From positions 35,588,001 through 35,652,000 of the forward strand of contig OX579637.1 in NCBI GenBank assembly GCA_951230915.1: a stretch of DNA of 64,000 nucleotides. The letters are read 5' to 3'. Source of the DNA: Antitrichia curtipendula (Eukaryota > Streptophyta > Bryopsida > Hypnales > Leucodontaceae). The notes below the pieces were generated by a model. It searched no databases. It was not told where the DNA came from and saw only the letters and a program-made list of their open reading frames with translations. This document shows, one piece after another, positions 1-13,139 of this stretch (positions are counted from its first letter, which is position 1; each line of letters starts with the position of its first letter). The translations under genes and the position numbers were made by a program.

Positions 1-674
1 CTTGAACAAGGGTTTCATGATGGTAGGATTAGAGAAGTACATTCAGTATTGGCAAAAAGGAATGTCCAACTGCATTTGGTCCATACATTGATTATTGGAA
101 ATGTGTGTTGGGTGAGCTGAAGGAACCACTCCCGGAGTATCCTGCTGAATTGCAAGAAGGCTTTTGGCCACAACATGATTGGAGGGTGGTATATAGTGAT
201 GTATCCAGCCTAGGGGCGAGAGTCAATCCGCTCGACGTCAAATCGGAGGAAGAGGACGCGGAACCTTATTGCGGCCTTGCAAATGAAGCACCATTAGAAA
301 GCTTCAATCCTTGGCTTGACATCCGTCCAGGTTCATGGGTTCTTCTTAGACCTGAAGACCCAAATATTTGTGTTGTTTGGCAAGGAAGAGCATTGTCCAC
401 CGTATGTAGATTGGCAGGAGATGTGAACAACGGGAAGTTTTTAATACAGTATTGGCAACTGGATAATTCAAACACTACAATGGCATGTAGGTACCGTAAT
501 TGTTGGTACGGAAAATGGGTTGTTGAAAATCGTCCTCCGATCTAGGTGGATGGAGATGCTGTAGTGTACGCTAATTGGTCCAAGATAGTAGATCCAAAGT
601 CACGGACTATTAGTAAGAAATGTGGAGAGGTTGCCTTAGCAAATTTGAATAGGTCCAACAAGGCGGATCCTTGA
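1..674 (+). pseudogene. 3' end of a decayed DUF7869-type element gene (copy 1)
   Basis: This is the C-terminal part of the gene found complete at 58052-61429, and the window opens inside it. Shared stretches include KYIQYWQ, NEAP.E.FNPWLDIRPGSWVLLRPE and the WxGRALSTVC block. Near position 70 the copy has lost about 17 bases relative to the intact gene, which shifts the frame. A TAG at 543-545 replaces the Trp codon of the intact copy (PPI*VDG against APTWVDA). The frame then stays open to a TGA at 672-674, which matches the end of the intact gene. The function of this C-terminal domain is unknown. It lies beyond the RNase H-like core, which is upstream of the window. The copy is probably dead, but its 3' flank still carries the palindrome seen after the intact gene. 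Confidence 0.8.
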
Positions 675-1772
675 TCGAGTATTGTCGTACGCGTAATCTA
701 GGTGTAAGCACCTTTAACACACAATTGTGGTTAGATGACACGGAAAATCGTCCCAGGGACTCTACTATGTTGCTATGAATTTGGATTTAATCGGATTATC
801 TCTAAAACACCCCAAGGGAACCCAAAACCTCTCTTTCCCTCTTCCGGAACTTTACTTCTTTCCGGTTTCTAATCCGGATCCGTCCTTTTCCAGAATCCGG
901 ATACAGTAACTCTTTGGTTTGTAATACCCCTGTTTTACCTTCAGGGGGTCCGCTTTTACACTTTAAAGGGGCAGGGACTCCACCACTTATCAATCACATA
1001 TTCTAACACCTACAAAACAACCCAAGACACTCAACAGATCTAAATGTTGCTACGAAGTAGGTTTCCGTCTCCTCACGGCTTTCCGAATGGCCTATCCAGG
1101 AAGCAGGTCACACAAAATCCGGTTCCCCTCTCCACTACAACGACAGATACACGATCATCCGATGTAGACACAAGAGAAAATCCACGAAGAAGTAGTTGGT
1201 GCTGCAGTTGGCAGATCTTCCGGTAAGTGGGGGTATTCCCCTTGGCGGCTGCTTAACTTCGCACGGAACTAAGAATAGTTCCGGAACCTCACCCTCTTCA
1301 CTCCAATCGGATTACTGTTCTAGTATTTTAAAGACCCTAAATGCACAAGTCCCACAAATCCGATCTAACTCCCTCAAAGATCCTCTTCTAAGATCTAAAT
1401 CAAAACAGCCATGAATCCGGATTCCTCCTTCCCGGTTCCTCACAACTCACAAAGCACACAAACGCACCACTCAAGTCCTTAAAAAATACTTTAGAACATG
1501 GACAGTTCACTAAGTGGCTTGGATCAAAGTAAGGTAAATGAAATGAAAACTGAAATTGCATAAGGATGGAATGAATGAGCAACAGACCTGCTCACCATTT
1601 AAAACTAAAACAAAAAGGGAAAAAGACAACCGAAAATCAAGCTAACCAACCAGAGAAGCATCCGAGATACTCGGCGCCGAAAACTATCCCTAAAAATCCG
1701 GAAACGGGCCTACACTTACGGAAAATTCCGTTCCGGAAACTAAAAGTTCAAAATCCTAACTATCCGTCCTAT

Positions 1773-3760
1773 CTACTTCCTGCGGCGCGTCTTCTTTGAA
1801 CTACTTCCGCCTTTATTCGCAGCTTCCTTCGGGTTGGTCTTGACAAGAGTCGACCGGAGAGCCGCGCGGGTCTGAATCTTCTTGGGAGGGGGCGGAAGGT
1901 CTTCATCCGTTTCTGTCATGGATCCGGATTCGAAGTCGTCCTTGTCGGAATCCACGATCTCGTTTGCATCCTCCAACTCGTCCAGGTCGATGGGAGCTTC
2001 TTTTTCCCTCGGCGTCTCTCCTTCTGGTGCATCCGCCTCCCGCATATGCACAAAGTCTTAGGGGCTTGTCCGGGCCGGATTGGCCACCAACCCCATCCGC
2101 CTAATGAGGTTGTTATCCACCATTGACTGTGTCGGCTTGACGGAATCGGAAGTTCCGCCATGTACCGGTGCAGGGGTTACCACTTCAACTAGTGTTTCCG
2201 CCTGAGCTAGAGTACTTTGTTGCTGGGCCGAAACCTTTGTGGCAATCTGACTCCGCTACGCCAACCACCCTTGTGGAATCTCGTGTGGCTTAAGCAGAGA
2301 TCCCAGTCCTTTTGGATTTGAACGGATGGAGCTCTCGCCCAACTGCTTCATTGGAGTCTGAAGATACGGATTGGTTGATAGATCCGGAAACGACGAGAAA
2401 TTCATCGCCTGTTCTGGATCCACTCGAGCCACCAATGCCTGCATTTCCTTCAAGACTCTCTCCATCCTTGTCTAAAAATCCATCAGGATCATCACCACCT
2501 TTGATCCGGTGATGTGCCCGTCCATCACTAGCTGCACGTCATAGAGGGCTGCCTTGTTCACCAAATCCGCCGGTTGGGTGACCAACGATTGCAAACTCCG
2601 AACCATGTTGAGGGCGTCTTTCTCATTCCGTCTCGTCAAGGAACACTTCCCTTCCGCCCAACTGGTCCGAGCTTGGAACTCGTCCCGGGTCTTCTCCAGA
2701 TTCCGGATCTCCTCGTCCTTCAGGCGGATCGTATCCGAATCCGGCCTTCATCGGATCTCATCAATAATCTCCTCGGGCGGAACGTTCAGCTCATCCGCAA
2801 CCTCCTGGATGAACGCGGTCGTCCTCACATGTAGGAGTCGCGCCTGGACCATCCACTAGTCTCCGACGTCGAAGAACTCCTTGCTGGAAGTTCTTCTCTC
2901 CTCCGGAACTTGGCTTGGCTCCACTGGATCCACCTTGGGCTGCTTCCCCCTTGAACTCGAATCCGTGGATTTCCTCTTGGTTCCTCTTTGTCTGATCCGG
3001 TCCTCCTCAAGTTCCTCCTCTTCCACTTCCGAAACTGGAGCATCCTCTTGGACTTCATCCATCAATCCAAACTTCAGGATTTTACATCCTGTTTCGTAAA
3101 TGAGAGTCTCGTCCGGAGTCAGTACATCCCCGTGATGGTACAGGTGGAAAAGGTATGGGCAGATCGGGCTGTACTTGACCTTGGTGACATGGTCCGCCAA
3201 TTTGGTGACCACCGTTACGATAACCCTCCCCAATGCACCGCCCTTCCCTCCATGCTCCCGAAGATCATGTTGGCCACTGTCACGGTAACCCGGCTTGGCT
3301 TTTCCGGATAGAATATCGGAATCATAAATTCCAATACTCTCCGGTGACGTTTGTTGATGCAGTCCGTGATCGCATAGCCCTCCTTGGCGTTAGGCGGATT
3401 CCGGAATTTCCCTGTCGCGAATTTATCCGCCCTGGAAGCCAGACCATTCCCGGACTTCCGGAATTGGTACACCTCCGCCCAGACGTCTTCCGTCCATCCC
3501 TTCCTCTGCCCTCTCACAGTCAGCTCGTACTGATTCGCCGTTCCGCTAATCAGCTCCTGAATCAGCTCATCTCTCTTGAGATTCCAGAGTCTCTCTATCA
3601 GCCCTATGCATTCCATCCGTCGGAGATCCCCATCTAACTCCTTCCGGACCTCTGGGTCATTTGGTATTGCCGGACAGACCATCCGAGCGATGACCGACAC
3701 TCTTGCGGCTCTCGGATTACTACTTTCCGCCATTTGGAACCCGGAAACTACTGGCCTCAC
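1773..3760 (-). pseudogene. broken gag-like/unrecognised ORF of TGTC...GACA copy 1
   Basis: On the minus strand this matches the protein of copy 3 (23795-25744) along its whole length: the N-terminal domain with WTEDVWAEVYQFRKSGNG, RNPPNAKEGYAITDC and YPEKPSRVTVTVAN, then an acidic Glu-rich linker, then a coiled-coil C-terminal half. It is broken by a frameshift near 3225 and by in-frame stops: TAG at 2856-2858, TGA near 2752, TAG near 2475, TAG at 2256-2258 and TAA near 2060. The last ORF segment ends around 1773 in a lysine/arginine-rich tail (SSSKKTRRRK), like copy 3. I do not recognise the family with certainty. The N-terminal part resembles plant 'putative transposon protein' domains in general character only. 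Confidence 0.7.
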
Positions 3761-3862
3761 CTCTCTCTATCCATAAACGCACTCTCACCAGACTTTCTGT
3801 CAACTAGCTAAGCGCGGATGAGTTTGGAAACTCAAAAGATGAAGAGAGAAAGGTAGGTGGTG

Positions 3863-3876
3863 GCCCTTAAATAGCC
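3863..3876 (-). promoter_or_regulatory. TATA-like box of TGTC...GACA copy 1
   Basis: On the minus strand, CTATTTAAGGGCC lies about 110 bp before the ORF. It corresponds to CTATTTAAAGGCC in copy 3 and TATAAAAGGCC in copy 2, so a promoter at this place is shared by the family. Confidence 0.45.
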
Positions 3877-4168
3877 AGAATAGCGCCTTCAGTTCCCGGA
3901 TTGGAACCGAATTAGGGTTCTGTTCCCGAGGCGTGTCCCCTAGCCTCGTAGGCCGGATCCCTAGTCCATAGGTGGCGGCGTTCCGGTTCATTTCCGGAAA
4001 CCCTAACCTGGCCGGATCGGAAACTGGTTTCCGGATGAAGGCTTATTCCAACCGTAAGCTCTTCCGGAAAACAACTACCATTTCTTAATCCAAAGAAGTT
4101 TAAAAATTTCTATCTATTCCATTTATTCTACCCTATCTATACGGAAATTAGGTTTTCGTGTTGTGACA

Positions 4169-4720
4169 AGTACTGTATCCAGGTCGTTGTGGTTATCGTG
4201 AGATATCACGATGCCTTGTCAATCTTCACTGTCATTGTCAATAGTTGTTTTCATTATACATGGTTATGTATGAAATTCTTAGACTAACTATTAGAGTAGG
4301 TTGCTGAAGCTGTCGTAAATTGGATCTGTAAATTCATGAAATGAAGTCCGCTATTTGATGTTACTCCTATTCTATCATGACAACCACCAATTTTGATGTC
4401 ACAGCTGTAGTTGATGCTGAGGCCTGCTTGGCTTCTTTATTTTTGCCTTTGTTGCACTTGATTTCTTAAGGGCTATTTACAATGTTACGAGATAGTTCTG
4501 TTGAATGCAATATTATGATTATGACTCTTCATTTCTTTCATCACTCCTTCAGTAACTCCTGTACTTGTGGTCATCTGGGATTCTGCTTGCTAACTGTTCT
4601 GAAATATGCACCAAAGTACTTTAATATGGACTATTAGGTATTGTTTATCTACACTCTATGCAGTCAAGAACTAAATAAGGCATAAGATGCATTCTTGCTG
4701 GCATTAATTTTTTTCATCAT
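4169..4720. other. 3' flank of DUF7869 copy 1; no gene seen
   Basis: This is continuous with 675-682 once the 3.5-kb insertion is removed, so it is the original downstream flank of the DUF7869 pseudogene. It carries one 18-bp palindrome at 4195-4212 and is otherwise AT-rich with no supportable ORF. It ends at the CACTA terminus. Confidence 0.6.
4195..4212. repeat. 18-bp dispersed palindrome (ATCGTGAGATATCACGAT)
   Basis: This is the only copy left of 29 kb. With the 683-4168 insertion and one target duplication removed, it starts about 30 nt after the stop of the DUF7869 pseudogene. The intact gene copy has the same motif 29 nt after its stop (61459). Confidence 0.85.
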
Positions 4721-4745
4721 CACTATAAGAAACTCGTGTTTTTTT
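4721..4745 (+). repeat. left CACTA terminal inverted repeat
   Basis: It begins CACTATAAGAAACTCGTG and is followed by seven T. It is identical to the reverse complement of 27321-27345. Confidence 0.9.
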
Positions 4746-6230
4746 GGACATGAGGCATTAGACATGGAGTCTCAAAAGTTGAACACAGTGTGTCCATAGA
4801 GACGTCTGCGTGTTTGGAAGACGGTTTTCCATTTCGGACATATCTTAATGGATGTTGCAGCGGACAAGCTGAAATTGAGGTGGTAACCACTTCAAGCTTG
4901 CTTGACGTCAAGTCTTCTTTAGACATGCTTCAAGACATAAGCATGTTCGGAGTAGTGTCTGTAAAAACATGAACTGCCACGTCAACTTGGTTGACCTTTT
5001 CTCATCGATTGTAGAATCAATTTTTTGGATTTTTTTAAAATTAAATTGGCTGCTTGACAGGAAAAAAGTGGAGCCGGGTAGTGCCCGGGCTGAAAAAATC
5101 CAAAAAAGTTGACATGGCAGATGACGTGGCAGCATATCAGAAAATTGTCTACATGGTAATTTTTGATGCTAGCGTGGCACAGCCACGACAGCCCGGATTT
5201 TTAAAATGCATATTTATGGCATTTGTGTTCTTCCTATCGTTGTTTCCTCAGACGTCATGACGCTTGTTCAGATGTCTGTCAGGACATAGTAGCGTCAATC
5301 CGGATGTCTCTTGCGGTGTCATGAGTTGCCCGGAGACTTCTGTACAAGGAATATGATGTTCATGTGGATGTTTGGAGTAACCTTTGCATGTCTGCTCAGA
5401 TGTCGTGACGCTTCCTCACCTGCCCTAGAGGACATCTACGCGATAGTTTAGACGTCTGTTGCGACGTCTTTACATTTTCGGGGACTTCTGGGCTAACACT
5501 ATGCTATTCACAATTATGTTTGCAGTTTCTCCAAATGTCTTCAGAGACGTCTATTTTATTTTGACATCTCTAAGGAAATCTAGCATTGCATTGCTTCCTT
5601 TGCGTTGATGTCCTCCAATTGGCTAGTGAAGAGTAAGCAGGTTGAACAGTGAATACGGAAATACTTCTTCACAATGGCATTATCCGTTCACATTACCTTA
5701 TACAAGACTTGCTTTTCAATGCATGACCATCTTATTCATTTCATTTGTATGCAACACAGGATGAGCACTTCAAGCATCGTATATATAGTCTATTTCCAAA
5801 CTACTATAATGAAGAACATGCATTGATGAGGACAGCTTACTCATTCCCAATGCACACATCGACTACAATGTATCTTGATGCGTGCCCTTCCCACAAAATC
5901 ATTGTGAGGAAAAAAAGAAAGCATTTCCGAACACAAGAACTACAAAAGTGGAAATGCACCAAAGATTTTGGTACACATCCGTTTAAACATTACGTACAAA
6001 AATTGATAGATGTTTAGTCTACAAACAACGCTCTCCTCAGTATGTAGGTACTCCTACAAAGAATGGATGGCTAAAAATAGCGACAACGTGGAACTCCGGT
6101 ATTCATCCCAAAACTGGACAGCGAGACCCATGACGGACGTCACTACGGATAGTGCACACCATGTCCCTCATGTCGTCATCAACGTCCTTCCGCTGTTTGT
6201 GACATAATTGTGAAGGCAAACAAGCCGCTG
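4746..6230. other. left subterminal region of the CACTA element
   Basis: This is rich in the AGACGTCT palindrome and its variants (GACGTC, GATGTC, GACATC), for example at 4800-4807, 5251, 5451, 5463 and 5544. In CACTA elements such subterminal repeats are TnpA binding sites. A 90-codon plus-strand ORF at 5745-6017 (with a possible acceptor, CACAG, just before the GATGAGC) has no recognisable family, and I do not call it a gene. Confidence 0.55.
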
Positions 6231-9200
6231 CTATCCTTCGTCCTTTGACATGGCATTGTTGTTTGCTACGTTGCTCAAGTCTTCCACGTCTTCCCTTGGA
6301 CGTCGTATTGGCTCTATTTCTCTTGCCAGTGGTTGGAGCGCCACAAAGTCAGCATCGCTACGCAGTACAAGCATCTTTGGTAGGATGTCCGCATTGTGTT
6401 GCGCCATACATCTTCCGCGAACATCTGTGCGGCATACCAGCTTCCACCCACGATGATGTGGATCATCCGAGAAAAAAACTTGTTGGCAATGTAGAGGAAA
6501 AGCAAATGAATCGGCATGGACCCGCCCATCCATGTGATTGAAATTCGCAACGCTGAAGCCGTATTGGTCTCTCTCTATGCTTGGTTTCCTGGCTTCCCGT
6601 GTCCCCCGTACCCAATCACATAAGAGCACTGTGACGCAATGGTTCCTGTAATCCAGAACCAATATTTCTTCAATGTACCCCACATACTCCTCTGAGGCTT
6701 CCAACGGCCTCCCGTTTTGAAGTCCCCATCGAAGTTGACGGGAAAAACTTGCTACCACAGTTGAGTCCCGTGTGACCAAGCTTCCCTCACAACTACGGAC
6801 GCGAAAGTGCTTTCCATGACAGTACATTTGACGGTGTGATGTTGCATCTCGCTGTGGAGGTTGCTTGTACTAGACGACATCGTGTTCCATGTGACGTCCA
6901 GAACGTTCAGCTTCTGTCACTACAGACGTCAACTAGTCCGCAAAAGGTGGCAGATCATTGAGTTCTGTTGGATATCGAACAGGTCTTCTGGGATTTGGCC
7001 GCCTACACTGCTGATGAAAGGCCTCCCGCTGCTCCCATCTCTGAGTCCTTGCGTCAATGTACTCCCTACGCAATGGAAATTAAAAGATCTAGTCATTTGG
7101 CTAAAATGTTGCATATCACTTTCCTCGGTATTCAGGCTAACCAAAAAAATGGAGAAGTATGTGTACGAGCTTCTGACTTCTTGTAATGGACACTAAAGAC
7201 AAGCAAATGGTACTCACTGCCTCCAGGTCTCCAAGCATGGTGCATTGTCGATGACGAATGCATGGGCATGCTTACGCACTTCATTTGACAATCGTCGTGG
7301 TTGAGGTGCCCTAGAATGTATCACTTCATCCGTCATGATGGCGTCCTCTTCAGCATCCCACACTCGTTCAGACGTCCCTTCATAATCTTTCATATACTCT
7401 GTGCAGAAGCCAAGTGTGTCTTCATTTCGATATCCTTCAGCTATGCTACCTTCCGGATGTGCGTACGTGCGAACATAGTCCTTCAATGTCTTCATGTACC
7501 GCTTAATAGGATACATCCACCGACAATGCACCGGGCCACAAATAAATAACTGCTCCACAAGATGCACTCGCAGGTGTGTCATAATGTTCAAGAAAGTTGT
7601 AGGAAACTCCTTTTCCAACAGACAAGTTGCCATAATTACATTATGCATGACAGTGTCCTTGTCTGTCTCCTTCACTTCCTTGTCGCAGAGTCTTTGGAAC
7701 ACTCTGCTGATTTTATTATAGCCAGCCGCACATTGTCATCTAAAATGTTTCGAACAGCCACTGGTAAAATCTACATCAACATAGATGACGAGGGGTTAGT
7801 TCACTGTCCGTCTTGACATTCAAGTAGACATTTAATGACGCGACTGGACATTGAATGGGACGTCTAAAACAACAGCAACGGCACTTCGTGCCTCAAAATG
7901 TCTTCCATTTAGCACTGTTGTGTCCGGAAAAGCTCGGCATACAATTTTTGTACCACCAAAGAAGACTCTACACTGCACTGTGGGCTACTGCACTGGCTTC
8001 AATGATGTTCGACACAACACGACCCCGCCGCACAGGCACTTTGATAGCGACGTATACATGCTCTAATGCAGCACTTGGAAAGCACAAACCGTTCAAGCTA
8101 TGAAGAAGGACATGCGGTACATCAGCATTTGCAGGAAGACACAACTTTCCTTGTAAAGCATACTGAGCATGCGATGTAAGCATGTTAACATTGTAAGCGA
8201 TAGCTTCGCCATGCGATATGTCCAATATTTCAGTCCAGGCATGAGCATGACCTTATGCTATTGGGATTACCTTCATAAGGACATACTGCGAATGCTGCTC
8301 GGGTCTATGTGGCTTACCTGTTGCATGAGCACATGATAGTCGTGCGTTTTCATGTATTGCAGTTTTCCATCCTTGAATCGTTTGTGAATTGCATTGACGT
8401 AGTTCGTGGGTGTCCGTATATTGCTCACTATAGCAATAAACTCCACTCGTTCCTGCGCCGACAGGACGTACGGTGCATGCGGCATGTGGAAATCATCATT
8501 GCGCCGCCTTGGCGCCTACAACCAGGTTTCCTCACGGATTCCAAGTTCTTGAGCGTCCACACGACTCCCTGGGGTATCAATCATTGACAGCAATGTCTTC
8601 ACAATGTTCTCACACAAATTCTTCTCATAGTGCATGGCGTCCAGCATGTGTCATTCCAGAAGATGCTGTTGAAGGAAAGTAAGAAAATGTCAAAAGGGGA
8701 CACTTTCTTAGCACAAAATATCGTCTGAGATGTCTCCCTGGACACAAGAATGTCTACATTGACATCCAAAGCACACATCGGGCCTTACAAGGACGTCTAC
8801 ATAGACGTCAAACATGACGCATCGCTTTGCTCTCTGTCAACTGACTACCGAAGTACTGCGTGACCATGCAGCATGCACGGCCAAAAGACCCAATACAATA
8901 GTGGATAACATAGATAATTACAGTTGGAGGGAAGCATGAAACCCTCAGTATAACCTACGACATGGACATCCACGTTTTAGACATTGACAAGACTGCCAAA
9001 AGAGAGAAACGATGCATACTCACCTCCCAATACGCTAGTTCGTAGAAGGCTGACAGGCGTTTCACACCTGTACAATGCACCGGGTCGTCTTTGGCGTCCT
9101 CTTTTCCACCAAGATCGAGATAGACTTGCCGCCATGCAGCGTAACGAAGAATGTCTTGACCAGTCATTGTCCGAGGCCTCGCACGCAGCTCAGGACGTCC

Positions 9201-10833
9201 ATTGAAACGCCGGTTTCGGCAATACGGGTGTTGCCGATTCAAATACCTTCGGATGCCTCCATACACTATTTTCGAACCTTGTGTACTATGGTCGGCAAGA
9301 ACATCACCTGTCCTTGCTAGTCTAGACTCCGTTTCAGGACCACAACAGGGACACCTCTTGTATCCTTTGCAGCACAGGCCTGAGATGAGACCGTATGCCG
9401 GGAAATCGGAAATGGTCCACATCAATAGCCCTCGCATGATAAAACGGCGTTCTCCTTCGGGTCTTGAAAAATCTTGGGCCACTACACCTTCCCACAACTG
9501 GAGAAGCTCGTAGAGCAAAGGTCTGATAAAAACATCAATGTTTTTGGATGTCGGTGACTGCTTCCCTAAAATTAAGATGCATAGCGAAATGAAGAACTTC
9601 TTTGTCACAAACCATGGCTCAAAGTTATAAATGAGTATGAGAATGGGCCACGTCGACTTGTTTGTGCTGTTCAACTTGAAAGGATTCACACCATCCAATG
9701 CAAGTGCCATACCCAAGTTCCTGCTCTCAGCTCCAAAGTTGTCAAAGAGAACGTTGCGGTCGACATGTTTCCAAGCAGGATTGTCCACCACTGACCTCAT
9801 GACGTCGTCTTCACTGACATGCTTTGTCCAACCCCTCAACATCACAGCAATTTCAGAAGACCGAAACATACGCCTCAACCTTGGTATCAGTGGGAAGTGC
9901 CGTATCACCTTCGCTAGTGTAGAAGTGGAACCTTGCGCCCCAACGCAGCCTTCCACACTTGGGGCACACATTCAAATCAACATGCTCCTCTTCATATAGA
10001 ACGCAGCCGTATGGACAAGCATGGATATTATTGTATTGCAAGCCCAAGTTCCTTATGAGCTTTCTTGCCTCATAATGACTATTGGGCAGCTTGTTGTCTG
10101 AAGGAAGCAAATCTGATGATAAGTAATGTAAGAGTTTGTCCGTGAACTTGTTGCTTACACGGAAGACAACACATATGTTCATGATGATGATGGTGGTAGA
10201 CAGAATACTAGACGTCGCACCTAAGTACACTGCCGTTGTTGCGTGCTGAAAAAGACGTTCCATGTCATCTACGTTGTCCGAATCAATGTCAACTTCGACG
10301 TCTTCAGGAGCATTGTTTGCTGCCATTGATTCGGTGTGTATGGCATCACCGTGGTCGAGGGCCTGGAGCAATTGCCTTTGGACATTGTGTTGTGCATCAA
10401 GCATCTGGTTAGACTCCGGATGCGCAGCCCCCCCCCTGTCATGCGCAGCATCTGGTCCCCCTCCGTCATGATGAAGAGGAACATGGACATCTTCTATGTT
10501 CGCCTCTGCGTCTATGATGTCGTCATCATATGCAAGATCTTCCACCCAAATGCCATTTGGAGGATAACCATCAGGAGGGTCACCCCCTATCATGGACTTT
10601 GTGAGAAAGGCATCTCTATCCACCTCGCTGTGATGCTTCTTGATAACATCAATTTTTTTGCGCCGTGCTCCATGACAATTCTTGCAAGGACAAGGATACT
10701 TTCTCAAATTCAACTCCGTGACCACCTTCAACTCAGTCTGCAAAATCAAGTCTCCAACTGGAATGTGACAAAGCACACGTCCGTCTCTGTTGATGCAGAT
10801 ACGGGTGCCCCATCTCGCATTTGAGGCACGCAT
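6231..10833 (-). CDS. TNP2-type CACTA transposase (TnpD-like), split and probably broken
   Basis: This minus-strand, multi-exon gene holds the usual CACTA modules in order. The N-terminal zinc-ribbon-like part has CPCKNCHGARRKK and later CPYGC...CPKCG, about 10833-9925. The catalytic transposase (Transposase_21/TNP2) part runs from about 9971 to 9024, with ALALDGVNPF, WPILILIYNFEPW, RPLLYELLQLWEG and a DFPAYGLISG block. Next is the PHAPYVLSAQERVEF...KTHDYHVLMQQ block (about 8600-8318, donor GTAAGC). DUF4218 follows with GPVHCRWMYPIKRYMKTLKD and HPEGSIAEGY (7702-7214), and then DUF4216 with YIEEILVLDY (6827-6231). A frameshift joins the first two parts near 9930, and an in-frame TAG lies at 8516-8518. 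The enzyme would cut the CACTA ends. I start it at the ATG at 10833; an upstream exon is possible. Confidence 0.85.
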
Positions 10834-13130
10834 TATTGCTTCTGATGTCAAGGAAGACAAAAGGCGTCACATGCAACGTTGCGGATTTTGTCTTGCTCAA
10901 CAGGCAGCTGCAACCACAGAGAACATTGTGAGGTTGAGGTTGGCCCCACATTGGTGGAGGGAAAGGAATACACCATGCACTGCATACAGGTCCCCTCAAC
11001 TTTTGCACTGTATCACCTCACTTCCAGTTCTCCTCCTATTATTTGTGTAGACAGGTGAACCTAAAACTTCTTCATGACTTTGCATTATGTGATGGGACTT
11101 ATTGCCCTCACCTTGAACAACATTTCACCCATTTGGCAAGGTGGTGTACGATTGAAGCATGGACATGACTCCACAACAATTAGAACCAAGTTATATAGAA
11201 AAGACAAGCAATGACGTCAAAACAGTACTCCGTCAGGCGCTCTTGCAGTGGACAAGAGGAGTTGCAGAGGACATCAGGCAACATGCAAATGTCCGTGATA
11301 TGTAATGGCAAAACGTCATTCCTGATGTCTTGTAAGACACTGTAAAAAATGTACGTCACATGCAATGCCTTGTAGCATGTCAAGTACAGTGAAGGCGCCA
11401 GAGAACCTAATATGATGACGGCGGTGAATTCCAGAAGGGCTGAACTATGAAACTGAATATCCCTATACATGCTAGGAACACGAAAATGTGTGGAAGGTAA
11501 ATGCTTAAGATGTTGGGATCTTATCCACACATTTTGCAAGGATACTATTGAACGATACTACCCGCCATTTCAAATGAGAGGGAGAAGTCTCGCGCAATGG
11601 GTGTCCCGCGTGAAGTGAGGAAAGGTCCTTGAAACTTGACACTTTAAAGGTAACTGTACAGAAGATGTAAGACTTTTTCAATGCACATTACATGAGTATG
11701 ACACATGACAGGAACTGCGGCGTACCATGAAGAACTGAAGGAAGACAGCGTGCTGTTATTGACATCTCTATAAGCACTCAGCACCTCCTTGGACATATTA
11801 CGGAACGCGCCTAGCAAGCTGATACATCATGGCGTTTGGCAGCGTCATGTTTTAGGACACGTTATTTCAGGGAGTTGGCATCGTCGTTGCGATGTCTATT
11901 ACTAAGCCCCTTTTGCGCTTAATGTACAGAAATGCATTTCTTATGAGAAACACCACTGAGACAGCGCGGTTAAACAAATCACGTGTTTCAAGTTATGATT
12001 GAAAGCCATGAAGGTTGTAGGAAATGCGGTTATATAATTAAATGAAGTGAAATGTTTTAAATTTCACAACACGTCCGCTGCGGTACTGTGCCTAAGGAGC
12101 ACTTTAGTACAACCATGTGTACAGAAACTGCTCTTCCAGATGCTAATGCCTTAGAAGTATTATCCACCGTGAACATGGTAGTGAACATGAGGTGGTCATT
12201 GCCTCACGGAAGGACGTCCATAGTCCTGACGTATATAACAGAATATGAAAGCAGTGACCACATCGGCAGTCAGCTCTAAAAATGTTTTAAGTGATGTCCG
12301 ACTGAACGTCAAAGAAGACGTCAGTTGAGACTCTCACATGTCATCCTCAACAGGTTATGTGTCGCCGGACTTTACGTTGTGGACGTCAACATAAATGTTC
12401 ATGGAGACAGGAATGTTAGTGACTTGGGCAACGAGCTACCAAAAAGAGAGCACATGCAGCGTAACAAAATGTACATCCGAAGAATACAACGGTAGGTGTA
12501 CTATTCATTTCCCATCGTCATTTCTTCTGATTCAAAATGGCAACTACAACATTTTCTGTGCATCAGTGACCCAACACACAATGACTTGTTTTATACATTA
12601 TTTCGTTTAACTTTAGACGAACAATCCACATGTCTCTTTTTAAAGAAGTTCAGAAAGTGGGAAACATGTGGGCAGTCATTGCATGAAACTACCTTGTTCC
12701 TACAAAGTATGGATTGAATTCAAAGTTAAGATGAAATACCTATTGCCTAGAGAACTCCACAATTGACGTGATTTGACCTGTTGTTCAGAAATTCACAAAG
12801 GATGGTCCAGTACAGCAAGGTAGTGTCGCTGTAAAAGTCCACAATTGAGGAATCCCGCAGAACTGCATGACATGCAACGTCCTACGGGATATGAGCACAC
12901 AGTTTTTGACGTTTGCGATGACATTGCATGAAACGTCTGAGCAGATGAGATACATGTTACTGAACGTAAACATTATGCCCTACAGATATTGTACTGCTGC
13001 TAAACGTCTTTGGAATTCCCTATTTTCATGAATTAAATATGTCCACAACAGAGTGAAGGGAAGACCAACAGAACACAGTAAGCCAAAATTTCTTTCCCAA
13101 GTGAACATTAATGAGCACATCTTCATTTAA
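10834..13130. other. internal CACTA spacer; no gene supported
   Basis: This probably contains the 5' leader or first introns of the TNP2 gene (an acceptor-like TGACATCAG lies just before the first ATG) and scattered GACGTC/GACATC motifs. Open frames such as 11180-11539 (minus) and 12088-12279 (plus) show no recognisable domain. Confidence 0.4.
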
Positions 13131-13139
13131 AAGGAATAG

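Larger units (their letters stand above)
683..4168 (-). mobile_element. TGTC...GACA element, copy 1 (minus orientation, decayed)
   Basis: The insertion has TG...CA ends: in its own orientation it starts TGTCACAACAC and ends TACGCGTACGACA. It is flanked by AGTAT (678-682) and AGTAC (4169-4173), a 5-bp target-site duplication with one mismatch. It is a diverged copy of 23350-26819 in reverse orientation, about 3.49 kb long, aligning from end to end. I see no long terminal direct repeats inside it. The ends and 5-bp duplication fit integrase-type insertion, so it may be a solo LTR carrying an ORF, or a non-autonomous element. It landed 8 bp after the stop codon of the DUF7869 pseudogene. The whole element is dense in CCGG. 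Confidence 0.75.
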